64,000 nucleotides of DNA, taken from Megascapheus bottae (lineage: Eukaryota; Chordata; Mammalia; Rodentia; Geomyidae). The notes below the pieces were generated by a model. The model was given only the letters and a program-made list of their open reading frames with translations, had not been told where the DNA came from and did not search any database. Below are positions 43,311 to 53,872 of the stretch, in pieces. The DNA lies in assembly GCA_024803745.1 (NCBI GenBank), contig JANJXV010000160.1:2052001-2116000 (forward strand). The letters run 5' to 3'. Both the position numbers and the translations under genes were made by a program. Position 1 is the first letter of the stretch. Every line of letters begins with the position of its first letter.

Positions 43311-45764
43311 ACCAATCCCCATTTAGCCTGTGGGCTATGGAGAGGGAAAGCAACAGAAAACTATCTATTGGAGTTCCTATAAGTATCACTGTGGATGTCA
43401 ATGATTTCAAGAAAATTCATCAAATATGGACTTCAGAATTTTGTTTGAGAAAGTGGTCTCATAGTACCTTACATTCATATTCTTATTTCCAAAACAGAAA
43501 GCTATCCATTATGCCAACAATGATGTAAGAAACAACCCTGGTACTTTTCTCAAATGTCCTACAGGCTTAAGTCTTCTCTGTTTTGATGGCTACTTGCCGC
43601 AGGAATATGTGCTACATTATAAGATAAAAACAGAATCGGCCAGGCATCGGTTAGAATTTATTATTGTAATCAACATGATAAACACATTGTTGATAACAAG
43701 CACCATAAACAATCTGTTTTACACTTAATGTAACACTAAAAACATATTTAATTGCGTCACTATTATTCTAGGTGTTGAATTGTTTCCAATTTATTTTGTA
43801 GAGCCATGACAATGAAACTGAACTGCAATCACAGATGCAACTATGAATTTTTAATTTTTCATAAATCATAAGTAATATGTCCATAAATGCATAGCTGTCC
43901 TTGAGATGATGGATTTTTTTATTCTAGAAATATAGTGGAATCTGTTTAGAGTGCAAACTTAGCTAACTCAGCAGTCCTGTGCAGCTGAGTGACAATGGAC
44001 ATGTAGAAATTTTATTTTCTGTAGGACAATTTTTTTGCAAATTATCAGATGCTTATTTTTTTCTCTTTTCATGGTATTCTGACAGCACACTCATTGAAAA
44101 TGGTAAAGTAGTTGAGCTCCAACCATTTAGCTTCAGGATCAATTTCTCAGAGGAAAGCTGAATTGGAATGAAAGAATACTGATACTGAATTTCTCACTAT
44201 TAGCATATATAAGCTAATTTCCATTCATAATGACCAAGAATGTTTTCCTCCCCATTTCTGTAACTAGGGCAACAGCCATTTTGAACTGTAGTAGAGGGCA
44301 TAATGGAAACAAAAAAAAGTAGAAAATTCTATTTAAGTAGAAGCTGCAGCATTTGAGTATAAACTGTATTTGCCTGGCTATCTATCTACATAAATATTCT
44401 CTGAAGGAGGAACAGAAACAGATCCCACCACCAGCCATATACAAGGACGTTACAGAAGTCAATAGATGGAGCAAGCAAGGTGATACACTTTATAAAAAGA
44501 ACCCATGGCTATATAACTGTCTGTTCCAATATATTTTCTTATCTCTGATTTTTATATGTGGGAGGAAGGCAAGGAGGAATCAAAGCTTGCAAGGAGAATT
44601 TTAGCTAGTTATTTTGCTAATTTAACGTTCAGCATCTGGTCCACCTGCTGCTGAGCACAACTACAAGCAATCCAACACTGACCATGAAATGCTTACTGAA
44701 AAATAATGAAGACTTGACTTTTGACTGAAATTCTTTGCAAGTGAATTAACAACATTCAGGCTTATTAAAACCAGTCAATAACTAACCACACTTTTGCTTT
44801 TGAACTATTTTAACAGATAGCTGCTTTATGTGGTTTCATATATCTCCTAAGCTCACAAACATTTGCATTTTCTTTATGTCTTAAAAAATAACTGCTGTGG
44901 GTTTTTCATTCTTATCCTCTTAAGCACTGAAGTTTCCCATATGAAATTTTAGTCTGGACCTTTTCTGTTTTACAGTGGTAAGAGAAGAATAAGTTACTAA
45001 TTAACTCTAAAGTAGAGGCATATATAATTTTCAACATATTCTTTGGAAATTCAAATTGACTGAAGAAAACACTACACTTATTTCTTGGGCTGAAAAATGT
45101 GAGACTTTGCCAAGGTAAGTGCTTGCTTATGCATGAAAAATTTAAGTTAGAAAAATTTGATGCAATGACGGGTCGTCTTCCAATAGCAACATGACTTTTT
45201 ATTATTTTTCTGGAGGTACTGTAGGATAAAGTTTTCTAATATTCCCTGCAATATGCACACAATCCTAAATCTAGGAGTCCTTGAATAATGCCATAGTTCT
45301 ATATGGCACATCATACCCATATGGAATTTATGCCAATTAGTAGATATTTTCTTTTCCTTTGTCTACCAAAATCCACTTCTAGAAATACTGGAAAGAAGTT
45401 TTTCCTCTCATTCAGAGGCTTCCTTTTAATCAAAGACAATAACTTCTATATGAAAGGAAGAATAAGGTTTGGCCTATGAGAAGAAATATAAAGGCTTGTA
45501 TTGGGGAGAAGTGCCAAAGTAATTACAATATTCATAAAACTTCTCAAAACATTGGTGACAGGTCCAAAACTAATTACCGATTGAAGAAGCAAACTAGACT
45601 ATATACAAACTAGTTTGATAGTTCTATGGGCAATCAATAACACTGCAACCAATGTGGCCTGAAGTCTTCAAAGACAGAGCCTATTCTCATGGTCCCTAAA
45701 TAAACACAAAAGTCTGTTTTAGTAGATTAACTGCATTAAAGATTCTAAATTCCAAATAGCGGTT
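43311..45764. other. Long repeat-poor block, no gene supported
   Basis: About 2.4 kb without a clear interspersed repeat. Open frames at 43277-43528, 43979-44161 and 44353-44604 have no domains. It contains one pair of good splice-like signals (44976-45114, described separately). Confidence 0.4.
44976..45114 (+). ncRNA. Exon-like segment without open frame
   Basis: Preceded by a strong pyrimidine tract and acceptor (TTTTCTGTTTTACAG) and followed by the donor GTAAGTGC. All three plus frames contain stops, so it could only be a non-coding or untranslated exon. Such pairs arise by chance in 64 kb; there is no other support. Confidence 0.18.
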
Positions 45765-46235
45765 ATATCACATCCATGGTGTTTCCCCAGAACTGTGTAG
45801 TCCTCTCCCATTCGGACTGTAGGCTTGACCATGTGACTTGCTCTAGCAAATAAGATACTAGTCTATGTATCCCAAGTACAGGTTTTTTAAAGTATGCATA
45901 TTTTTGCTTTCTTTCTTTTGTTAATGAGCTGACTCATTCCTAGATCCTTACTATGACCAAAATAAAGTGAGCTAATCTTGTATGAGTGAGGGATATGAAA
46001 GAGATGGAGTGAAGCTGAGTTGTCCAAGCTAATATCATTCTAGTCTAGGCTCCTTTGTTAAACTGTCAACTGACAACAGATATGTAAGCTAGCCCAACTT
46101 GGATTACCTTCATCCTACACTGTTATATAACCACTGAGATAACACATAGACTCATGATAATAATGTGAATATTCTAAATCTCTTCATTTCATGATTATTT
46201 GTTACACAGTATTTTAACAGCAACAAGTAATAGGA
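45765..46235 (+). mobile_element. MLT1-type MaLR LTR
   Basis: CCTCTCCCATTCGGACTGTA, GGCTTGACCATGTGACTTGC and TCTAGCAAATAAGATAC match the start of MLT1 LTRs. The end, ATTTGTTACACAGTATTTTA then GCAACAAGTAATAGG, matches the TTTGTTA...CAGCAATAGATAACTAATA end. Middle part diverged. Confidence 0.7.
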
Positions 46236-46756
46236 TTGCATTTGGTTACATTCTGAAAACTTTGTTAGATTCTTACGAAAAACACTTTTTTTGACTGAAT
46301 AGGCTGAGTAACTGAACACAATAATCTTACCCGTTCTTTTCTCCCCTCAGTACTTGTAAAGGAAATGCTTTATAGCTTTGATAATTTCCCTATAATTGTG
46401 ACTGCTTGCATTTAGGTATGATATACATATTAATCAAACTTACTTATGGCCCTTATTCAACTTCCATGTCAACATTTTAAACTGTTACTTAAAAGTAGTC
46501 TTTAGACCAGAAAAGAAACAGCATCCTAAAAAATTAATGTTTCATTTGGAAAGTAAACTATCCTTAAGTGATGGGTAAACAATTTAAAAGGCAAATCCTA
46601 CTCCAGCATATGAAACAGCTTACTCAGGCAGTCTTTGGCTACTAAATTTCTCTTTACATATTTTCAGTAATAGCTAGGTGGAAAATGAGAATCAGTCAAT
46701 CTAATTATTTATTGTGTTAGAACTCAAAGATCATTCTATAGGTATCCTTCATTTCT
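46236..46756. other. Unique DNA, nothing seen
   Basis: No repeat or gene recognised. Confidence 0.4.
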
Positions 46757-47322
46757 TTTTTTTCATATATTTTTATTGTAATTAATAGAAGGGTTACATG
46801 ATATTTGCCAGATAGATGGTGCATTAATTCCCATACATTGATACCCTTTCATATGTCTTGGTATCCATTACCCTCCCCCTCACCCCCAACTCTCATCTTG
46901 TTTTCCCCCGTTCCCTAATCAATTTCAAATAACCAAATACAAATATATCCGATATATCAGGTAACAAAGTGAGATACTGTAACAATATGAGATAACCAAG
47001 GGACAGCAAAGGAGATGAGAGATAACATAGTACCATAAGAACAGCAATCATTCATTATATGGCTTATGTTTCTATATCCTAGAGATCCTTTCATTTAGCG
47101 TCCTACTATATGGCCTTTTGTATCAAAGTTTTGCTCTATTCCAAATCTCTGCTAGTAGAGCCCAAGGTTTCTACTGCTTATGATAAATAAGGGAAACCAT
47201 TGAGCCTAAGTTCCTTTGAGTCTGGCTTACTTCACTTAATATGATCTTTTCTAAGTCTTTCCATTTCCTAACAAATGGGGCAATGTCATTCTTTCTGACA
47301 GCAGTATAGAATTCCATTGTGT
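46757..47322 (-). mobile_element. L1 3' end, antisense
   Basis: A reversed complete 3' UTR and the last part of ORF2: TTTTTATTGTAATTAATAGA, GGGTTACATGATATTTGCC, the G-rich tract as CCCTCCCCCTCACCCCC, through GGCTTACTTCACTTAATATG to GCAGTATAGAATTCCATTGT. It is cut at 47322 by plus-strand L1 sequence. Confidence 0.92.
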
Positions 47323-47395
47323 GCACCTGCTATCTGGCAAATATCATGTAATCCTTTTACTAATTACAATACAAAAAATTTTAAAAAAAGTTTAA
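47323..47395 (+). mobile_element. Terminal 70 bp of an L1 3' UTR
   Basis: TGCACCTGCTATCTGGCAAA, CATGTAATCCTTTTAC, AATTACAATAC and an A-rich tail. Only the very end of an L1, wedged between the antisense L1 and the next plus-strand L1. Confidence 0.85.
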
Positions 47396-48385
47396 AAAAA
47401 TGGCCTATAGACACATGAAGAAATGCTCAACATCTCTGGTCATAAAAGAAATGCAAATCAAAACAACTCTAAGATTCCACCTCACTCCAGTTAGAATGGC
47501 CAGGATCAGGAAAACGAATAACAACAGATGCTGGAGGGGATGTGGCCAGGAGGGATCACTACTACACTGTTGGTGGGAGTGCAAATTCGTTCAACCACTA
47601 TGGAAAGCAGTGTGGCAGTGCCTCAAAAGGCTAAACATAGAACTCCCCTATGACCCAGCCATTCCACTACTTGGCATTTATCCAACCAACCAGAAACAAG
47701 GACATACTAAACCCACTAGCACAACAATGTTCATTGCAGAACTATTCACCATAGCATAGATATGGAACCAACCTAGATGTCCCTCAGTGGATGAGTGGAT
47801 CAACAAGTTGTGGTATTTGTACACAATGGAATTCTATGCTGCTGTCAGAAAAACGACATTGCCCCATTTGTTAGGAAATGGAAAGACTTAGAAAACATCA
47901 TAGTAAGTTAAGTAAGCCAGACTCAAAGGAACTTAGGCTCAATGGTTTCCCTCATTCGTCATAATCAGTGGAAACCTTGGGCTCTACCAGCAAAGACCTG
48001 CAATAGAGCAAAATCTTGATACATAAGGCCATATAGTATGAAGCTAAATGAAATGAACTCCAGGATATTGAAACAAAAGCCATGTAACGAATGATTGTTG
48101 TCCTTAATGTACTATGTTGTCTCTCATCTCCTTTGCTGTCCCTTGGTTATCTCATATTGTTATAGTATCTCACTTTGTTATCTGATATATTGAATTTATT
48201 TCTACTTGGTTATTTGAAATTTGATAGGGAAGGGGGGAAAACCAAGACGGGTGGGGGGACGGGGGGGAGGATAATGAGTACCAAGACATGTGAAAGGGTA
48301 TCAATGTATGTGAATTAATGCACCTTCTATCTGGCAAATATCATGTAACCCTTTTACTAATTATAATAAAAAATTTAAAAAAATA
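47396..48385 (+). mobile_element. 5'-truncated L1 (ORF2 C-terminus and 3' UTR)
   Basis: Starts AAAATGGCCTATAGACACAT, equal to the sequence at 6802 in the longer L1. ORF2 is open from 47400 to 47759 (about 119 codons, with [19 protein letters not shown], the conserved zinc-knuckle-like C-terminal motif), then a TAG and a frameshift near 47850 break it. A complete 3' UTR with a G-rich tract at 48249-48270 and an AATAAAAAAT tail follow. Confidence 0.93.
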
Positions 48386-48649
48386 AAGAATGAATTCTTG
48401 TTCTACCTACATCATGACTCTCTTGGCATCTTCAAAAGCAAATGCCCTAACAAACTGGTCAGAAGCACATGAGCCAAAGAGCAAGGAGGGAAAAAAATCA
48501 CCTTTACAGCAGATCCAATGTTTTTAAGCAGCCTTTGTACCAAGTGTTGTTGTGAAGGAACCCTCGCTCTCTGAAACAGCTAATGAAAATTTAAAACGGT
48601 ATAACCACGTCAGAAAACGTGTTTGCTGTTTCTCCAAACCTTAAACACC
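48386..48649. other. Unique DNA, nothing seen
   Basis: No repeat or frame recognised. Confidence 0.4.
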
Positions 48650-48815
48650 CACCTACTGTATGATTAAGGTATTCATGCCTCGCAATGCATTCCAGAAAGA
48701 AAGAAAAAAACAGCATATACTGCTACAAAGACTTGTGCACACATGTTCACAGCAGCTTTATGTGTGGGGAAACATAAAAATAAAACAGTAATAGCCAACG
48801 GAAGCTCCACATTTG
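48650..48815 (+). mobile_element. Ancient L1 ORF2 C-terminal fragment
   Basis: TACAAAGACTTGTGCACACA, TGTTCACAGCAGCTTTATGT and AACAGTAATAGCCAACGG correspond to the ORF2 C-terminal region of old L1s. Confidence 0.6.
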
Positions 48816-48829
48816 TGCACCAGTCTTGA

Positions 48830-49692
48830 GCACGGACACTCAGGCTGCCGGCCCAAGTGCAAGGGCCAGGAAGGCACCGAGCGGCTGAGCTGTGGTTATA
48901 ACTCTTCCTTATCTGACAGCTAATGAAATGTAAACAAAAGCCGTCTCACCGTGACTCCCGCAAGACACAGACTCAACAATCTTCACGGCAAAAACCAAAA
49001 AATGAAAAATCCCACTGGAAGGCTTCACGCATCGCACGCTTCAGGCCTGGGAAATGCGCCCAGGGGCAACTTCGCGCATGCGCAGATCCTCCCGCCTGAG
49101 AGACACGCGCAAGGCACAACTTCGCGCAGGTGCAGATCCTCCAGCCTGAGCTGCACAAGGCACAACTTCGCGCATGCACAGATCCTCCCAAAACCTACCA
49201 GCCCAGTCAAGGCCCCTCGTTCCTCTCAGACCATGAGGCCCCAGCCCCATGCAGGCCCCGTGCAGCCCCCGTGTCGCCCCAACTGGGGTCTCTACTCCCT
49301 GGTTCATTCACCTGCAAGCCCCGGCACAGATACCTGAAAGACCTGGTCTCTTTCTTCCTCAGGGTCAGGGGTGTTAGGGGTGGGGAAGAGGACGCCCTTG
49401 TCCTTCCTGGGGTTCTTTCTACTTTGAGCGGCTAAACGCGGCCCCTGGTCACTTACCGGGCTCCTCAGCTCTGGGAGACACGTTTGAGGCAATGGCGGGT
49501 GTTGAGCTTCGCGTGTTTGTGGGGAGAAGGGCATCAGGGCCACCTGCTCGCGGCTGCCATCGTGGGCCATGAGCTGGGAGCGTGGCCTTGGCAAACACGC
49601 ATGCTCACTGAGCACCAAGGGTCGTGGCCCAGCGAAGAGCACGCATGCTCAGTGAGCACGAGGGCCAAGGCCCAGTGAAGAGCACGCATGCG
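48830..49692. promoter_or_regulatory. CpG-rich promoter-like block
   Basis: The only long CpG-rich stretch outside an L1 UTR. It contains GCGCATGCGC (49074-49083), the palindromic core of the NRF1 site, with related CGCGCATGC and ACGCATGC words repeated in two tandem arrays. No TATA box is evident. It may be a CpG-island promoter, or 5' promoter repeats belonging to the L1-type UTR that starts at its right end. Frames over 100 codons here have no domains and reflect GC-richness. Confidence 0.5.
49067..49192. repeat. Tandem repeat, 50/46-bp units, three copies
   Basis: Units start CAACTTCGCGCATGCGCAG (49067), CAACTTCGCGCAGGTGCAG (49117) and CAACTTCGCGCATGCACAG (49163); each continues ATCCTCC. 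The third is partial. Confidence 0.95.
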
Positions 49693-49693
49693 G
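49597..49693. repeat. Tandem repeat, 43/44-bp units, ending at the L1-type UTR
   Basis: ACGCATGCTCACTGAGCAC (49597), ACGCATGCTCAGTGAGCAC (49641) and a partial ACGCATGCGG (49684). Both full units end CAGYGAAGAGC. TGCTCAGTGAGCA is a near-perfect palindrome. Confidence 0.93.
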
Positions 49694-50310
49694 AGAGGGA
49701 AGGAAGATGGCCCCGAGACAATAGGGACGCTGCCTAGCTCTCTCTCACAAAAAGAGAGAACTAAGGAGTCCCACGAGCCAATTATCTTAAGAAATCCACA
49801 ACAACAAACTCAAAAGGCAACGGAGAAGGACTCAAAGTGGAAAAGAAATCCAGATAAAGCTCACATCCAACTTTCTCAAAGAATTCGGAACGCGAGGACC
49901 CCTCCCCCACCTCCATCAGCCAGTTCCAAGCCACAGAAAGCGCCGGCGGGCTGGGGGGAAAAGCGGCAGCAGGCCGGGAAAAGAGGCTGCGGGCGGAGGG
50001 GGCCAGCCTGGGAGCCCGAATGCTGCAGAAACCAACATACAACCGGGCCAGCGAACGGTGGAAGCAGCAGAACCCAGACGCGGAACCAGAACAGCAAGCA
50101 GCGGAACCCAGACTCGGAACACAGGCGACAGCGGAGACCCGAGGGGAGTGAGAGACTCCCCACCACCGTGCAGCACCCGCAGAGGGATGCAGAGGCGTGA
50201 GTAATACAGCGCGTCCCCAAACACAAAGGGAAAGCAGAGCGGTGCCAAGCAATAGAACTTAACTCAGACCCCTCCACCCCGCCCACACAGGCCTAAAGGC
50301 AAAAAGAATA
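49693..50310 (+). mobile_element. L1-type 5' UTR, second copy with a different body
   Basis: The first 250 bp match 18391-18641 almost base for base (AAGATGG, CGAGACAATAGGGACGCTGC, GAATTCGGAACG, CCAGTTCCAAGCCAC). It then diverges into GC-rich sequence unrelated to the first copy, with an internal imperfect duplication (GCAGCAGAACCCAGACGCGG and GCAGCGGAACCCAGACTCGG near 50060-50115). No ORF1 or ORF2 follows. The 3' boundary is not defined. A GGC/GTGAGTAATAC splice-donor-like site lies at 50196/50197. Confidence 0.65.
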
Positions 50311-50490
50311 CAAGGACGAATCCTAAAGTTGGCTGTGCCTCCACTACCAGATTTTTGTAGACTCCAACTTACAGGCCAGAAGTTGAGAATTAATGGCCCA
50401 GTAGATCAAATTAGTCCCATTCCATGTTGTTTAAGCAGCATAGTATTTCTACACATTTGAGCCATCATTTAACAAAACAGAAGACCTATA

Positions 50491-50672
50491 TCAGGCACCA
50501 GTATCTCACACTTACAATCCTAGCTACTCAGGAAGCTGAGATCTGAGGATCACGGTTTGAGGTCAACTTGAGCAGGAAAGTCTGTAAGATTCTTAAACCT
50601 AATTAACCAATAGGAATTCAGAAGTACGGGTATGGCTTGAGTGGTACAGCACCAACCTTAACACCAACCCTT
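50491..50672 (+). mobile_element. B1/ID dimeric SINE
   Basis: CACACTTACAATCCTAGCTA, CTCAGGAAGCTGAGATCTGA, CAGGAAAGTCTGTAAGATTC and ATGGCTTGAGTGGTACAGC; the end of the ID-like half is shortened. Confidence 0.85.
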
Positions 50673-50696
50673 AAATTAATTAACATACATGTGGGT

Positions 50697-50785
50697 CTGT
50701 GTATATGTGCACACATATATATTATTGTATATATATATATACATCTATTATGTATGCTGTATACATGCACATGTGTGTGTGTTTG
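50697..50785. repeat. Mixed (TA)n/(TG)n repeat
   Basis: TATATATATATATACATC and CACATGTGTGTGTGTTTGTG alternating purine-pyrimidine DNA. Confidence 0.85.
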
Positions 50786-51064
50786 TGTCAGAAGACTTAA
50801 GTTTAAAATTTAAATTTCCTTAAAACAATGAAACAACTGACCATTCTAGGCTTACAGTCCTGCCTCATGATGATAAGCTGTAGCAGAGTAGAGGCTTCCC
50901 CTCCAGATAAACTACTCAGCTGATCACAGCCCCTGTTACTCCCACTAGTCCCCACTCTAGCCTGTTTTCCTGCCTTAATCCTGTTGAAATCTTGGCTCTT
51001 CCTAAGGTGGTTCTTCAATTACTCTGTGTCTGTGTCTGCACAGTAATTAAAGACTAAACTCAAG

Positions 51065-51245
51065 TTGGGCATGGTAGCACTTGCCTATAATCCCATCCTT
51101 AGGAAATGGAAACTGAAAGATCTTAAGTTTGAGGCCAGCCTGGAGTACATATGTAGTTATTTCCAAGCCAGCCTAAGCTACATAGCCAGATCTTGTCTCA
51201 AAAAGGAAAAAGGAAAAAAAGTCAAAAATCAGAACAGAAAAGAAC
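51065..51245 (+). mobile_element. B1-like (7SL-derived) SINE
   Basis: GTTGGGCATGGTAGCACTTG, CCTATAATCCC, TGAGGCCAGCCTGGAGTACA, AGCTACATAGCCAGATCTTG and TCTCAAAAAGG match the B1 layout from start to A-rich tail. Recognisably a classical rodent B1-type monomer. Confidence 0.85.
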
Positions 51246-51458
51246 AAAACCGATTCGGCTCATTTTGGTGCTCAGAATGAGATTTCTACGTTTGGACCTT
51301 TTTCATTTTCTTCTCATATTTTATTATAATATTCCAAAGAAACTCTCAGAAGGCAATGATTATATCATATATTTTGCATTTCCCACAGCTCTCCATATAA
51401 AACGAAGTACAAAGTAGATAATTAATGATTGTTAAAAGAATGCATGAGTAAAGAATAC

Positions 51459-51478
51459 ATATATATATATATATATAA
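51459..51478. repeat. (TA)n microsatellite
   Basis: About ten TA units followed by A-rich DNA. Confidence 0.95.
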
Positions 51479-51584
51479 AAAATAAAACAGGAATTACTTG
51501 AAACATGAAAGCAAGATTATAACAACTGCTTGTTGCTCATGTTTTTAAAAACATGAAATGTCAGTAGTAAAACTATTTGCTTTT

Positions 51585-51720
51585 AGAGGGGTGGGGGCCG
51601 GGGGAGGGAAATGGGGACCAAGACATGTGAAAGGGTATTAATGAATGGGAATTAATGCACCATCTATCTGGAAAATATCATGTAACCCTTCTATTAATTA
51701 CAATAAAATATATGAAAAAA
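51585..51720 (+). mobile_element. L1 3'-UTR stub
   Basis: G-rich start GGGGTGGGGGCCGGGGGAGG, then ACATGTGAAAGGGTATTAAT, the end CATGTAACCCTTC and AATAAAATATATG plus A-run. Severely 5'-truncated. Confidence 0.9.
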
Positions 51721-51729
51721 TATTCATTT

Positions 51730-52080
51730 TTGAGCCAGGTTTGAGAGCTCATCTTTATAATTTTAGCTTCTTGGAAAGTGGAGAACAGGGGGTTGAGCAA
51801 TTCAAGGCCATTCCAGTCAGAAGTACTCCCAACTCCATATCAGCCAGGGGCCCTGATGGCAAGCACCCGTCATCTCTGGCTGGGCGCACATGGCTTTTGC
51901 CTTCATCCTCAGTGACACATGGGAGCACAGCTAACAGGAATGTAGCCCAAACCTGTCCACCCCAGGCTAGTCCCAGCCTCAAAAATAACCAACATTGAAA
52001 GGGCTTGGAATAATATCTCAGTGGTAAAGCACCAGCCACCAAGCATGTGGCCCAGAGGTGAATTCAACACCTCCAAAATG
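51730..52080 (+). mobile_element. Old 7SL-like and tRNA-like SINE remnants
   Basis: GAGAGCTCATCTTTATAATT, GAGCAATTCAAGGCCATTCC (7SL-like), later GGCTTGGAATAATATCTCAG, TGGTAAAGCACCAGCCACC (tRNA/ID-like). CT-rich middle of unknown origin. Confidence 0.5.
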
Positions 52081-53872
52081 AATGCACACACACCTTACAC
52101 AGAACAATACTAGTAGCCTGCTTTTCAGTGCATTAGCTTGGGGAACGATTGTGCCTGAGGTTATTTTCTAATTGATCAGTAAAGCTTATCCTTATCACAG
52201 TTCTATCTAGTTGATTCTTTTTGAGCTTTCTTTCAGAACTGCAAATCAGTCATTTCAGGACCAGACTACAGGTACAGCAAAGATTATCCTGAGGCATGTA
52301 ATTTGTTTTAATTTCAGTGAATCCTCAAGACAAATTTCTGAGACACCTTCAGTACATTTTGACAACCCCTATTATTCTCAATACCACAAATCATCAGGAA
52401 AATTCTAATATTAATATAGTGTGGAGTTATGAAATATTTGCCCAGAGAATAGTTCATATTAAAATTAATATTTAAAATGGCTTGTTTTCTACCAAATGGA
52501 TTTCATTAATATCCTACTAACATACAAACATACAGGCCTTTTTCCTGTCTTAATTGTTTAGTAACTAGCATTTCTTCTAATCAAGTTAATCTTAATCCCT
52601 TTAAAGCACAACTTACAGTAATTCCACAACAAGGCAGCTAACTAGTAGGCGAGTTTTAGAAAAGATGGAAATAATGGCTCTGTGACGGTTTTTTTAAATC
52701 ATTTTTCATGTATTTTAAAGCCTGCAGGATTCCAAAATTTTTATGACCTTAAAATTATCTCACTTTTTAAACATATAATATTAAACTTGAAATTGTCTAT
52801 GAAAGAAGAAAAATATGTAGGAGGCTGCAAAACATAATAGTATCCCAGAATCAGAGAAAATGTGGACTGTCTGAGCTTAACAGAAAGGCCATCGCAGTGC
52901 TAAGTCTTTTCCTCTTACCTACAGAGACCATGCAGTGAATTTTAAGAGTGCAATCTGATGAAAGAGGAAAAGGAAAGATGCTTAGAGAATATAAACTACT
53001 CAGAGCATCAGAGTTTCATGGGAAAAGGTACTGTGTTTTAAAATCATATTAATAACACATATGTTCTCTCTAGGTAACACAACATGCATAAAGCTTACTG
53101 AGTGTTGTACATCTAATAATCCATATGCATAACAATTGGCATTGTTCTTTACATGCCTCTACAAAGTGCCGCTCGGGTTCATCTTTCTCTGTAAGCTTTT
53201 TACTACCCCACACCGAGGAAAGCTGCAGGAAAAAATAATAAAATAGCATATAGGATAGTTGTGATGGACAGCAGTACCTTCCCACAGAACTGGATGTCTG
53301 GTCGACCTCGGTGAAATAGATATTGTTACTTCAGGCCAAGGTGTTAAGTAATTTTGCTCTGTGTGTTCTGAGTACTGGGGAATCAAGTCTCAGTCCCTGA
53401 TGGCATTGTAAGTTAAGGTGTAACTGATAAATCCAACAGAATCCAGCCGAAAGAATAGGCATTGTTGATCACACATTGCCTGCCAAACAGCCAACAGGCT
53501 TGATCCGTGTTCTGTTATTTAGTCTGTTGAGTTTTGTGGATGAGTGGTTCAAGTGAAGTTTCCAGTGTTGTTTCTCAGTCTTGAGAAACGTGGATGGTAC
53601 CATCAGTCTCTTCCTCACTCAGTAGTCAAGGGCACATCTTAGAGACACCATTCTGGTTTCTTTGGCAACAGAACAGCATCAAAACAGGGAAGCAACCAGC
53701 AGGACAGGAAGAGCTCTTTCAAGTTCACATCTAAAAACACCACTCCCAGTAATACATCTGGAAAACAGGCCAAGGAAGACACATTTGAAAGATACTCTGC
53801 CTCAATGGGAATTTTGAAAATTATGTAAAGGAATAGGACATTTCCCTTTTGTGGGAGGACAAATTAATACAT
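52081..53872. other. Unique DNA, no gene seen
   Basis: About 1.8 kb without a recognised repeat. Overlapping minus frames at 53070-53386 and the repeat-free, moderately GC stretch at 53300-53800 show no domains. Confidence 0.4.

Noticed and set aside
49067..49192. Regularly spaced repeats as a CRISPR-like array
   Set aside because: Units are directly tandem and similar along their whole length, without unique spacers, in a mammalian setting.
49688..50286. Frames of 110-170 codons on both strands in GC-rich DNA
   Set aside because: Several frames overlap on both strands, as expected from few stops in GC-rich DNA. The sequence matches an L1-type 5' UTR and no domain is visible.
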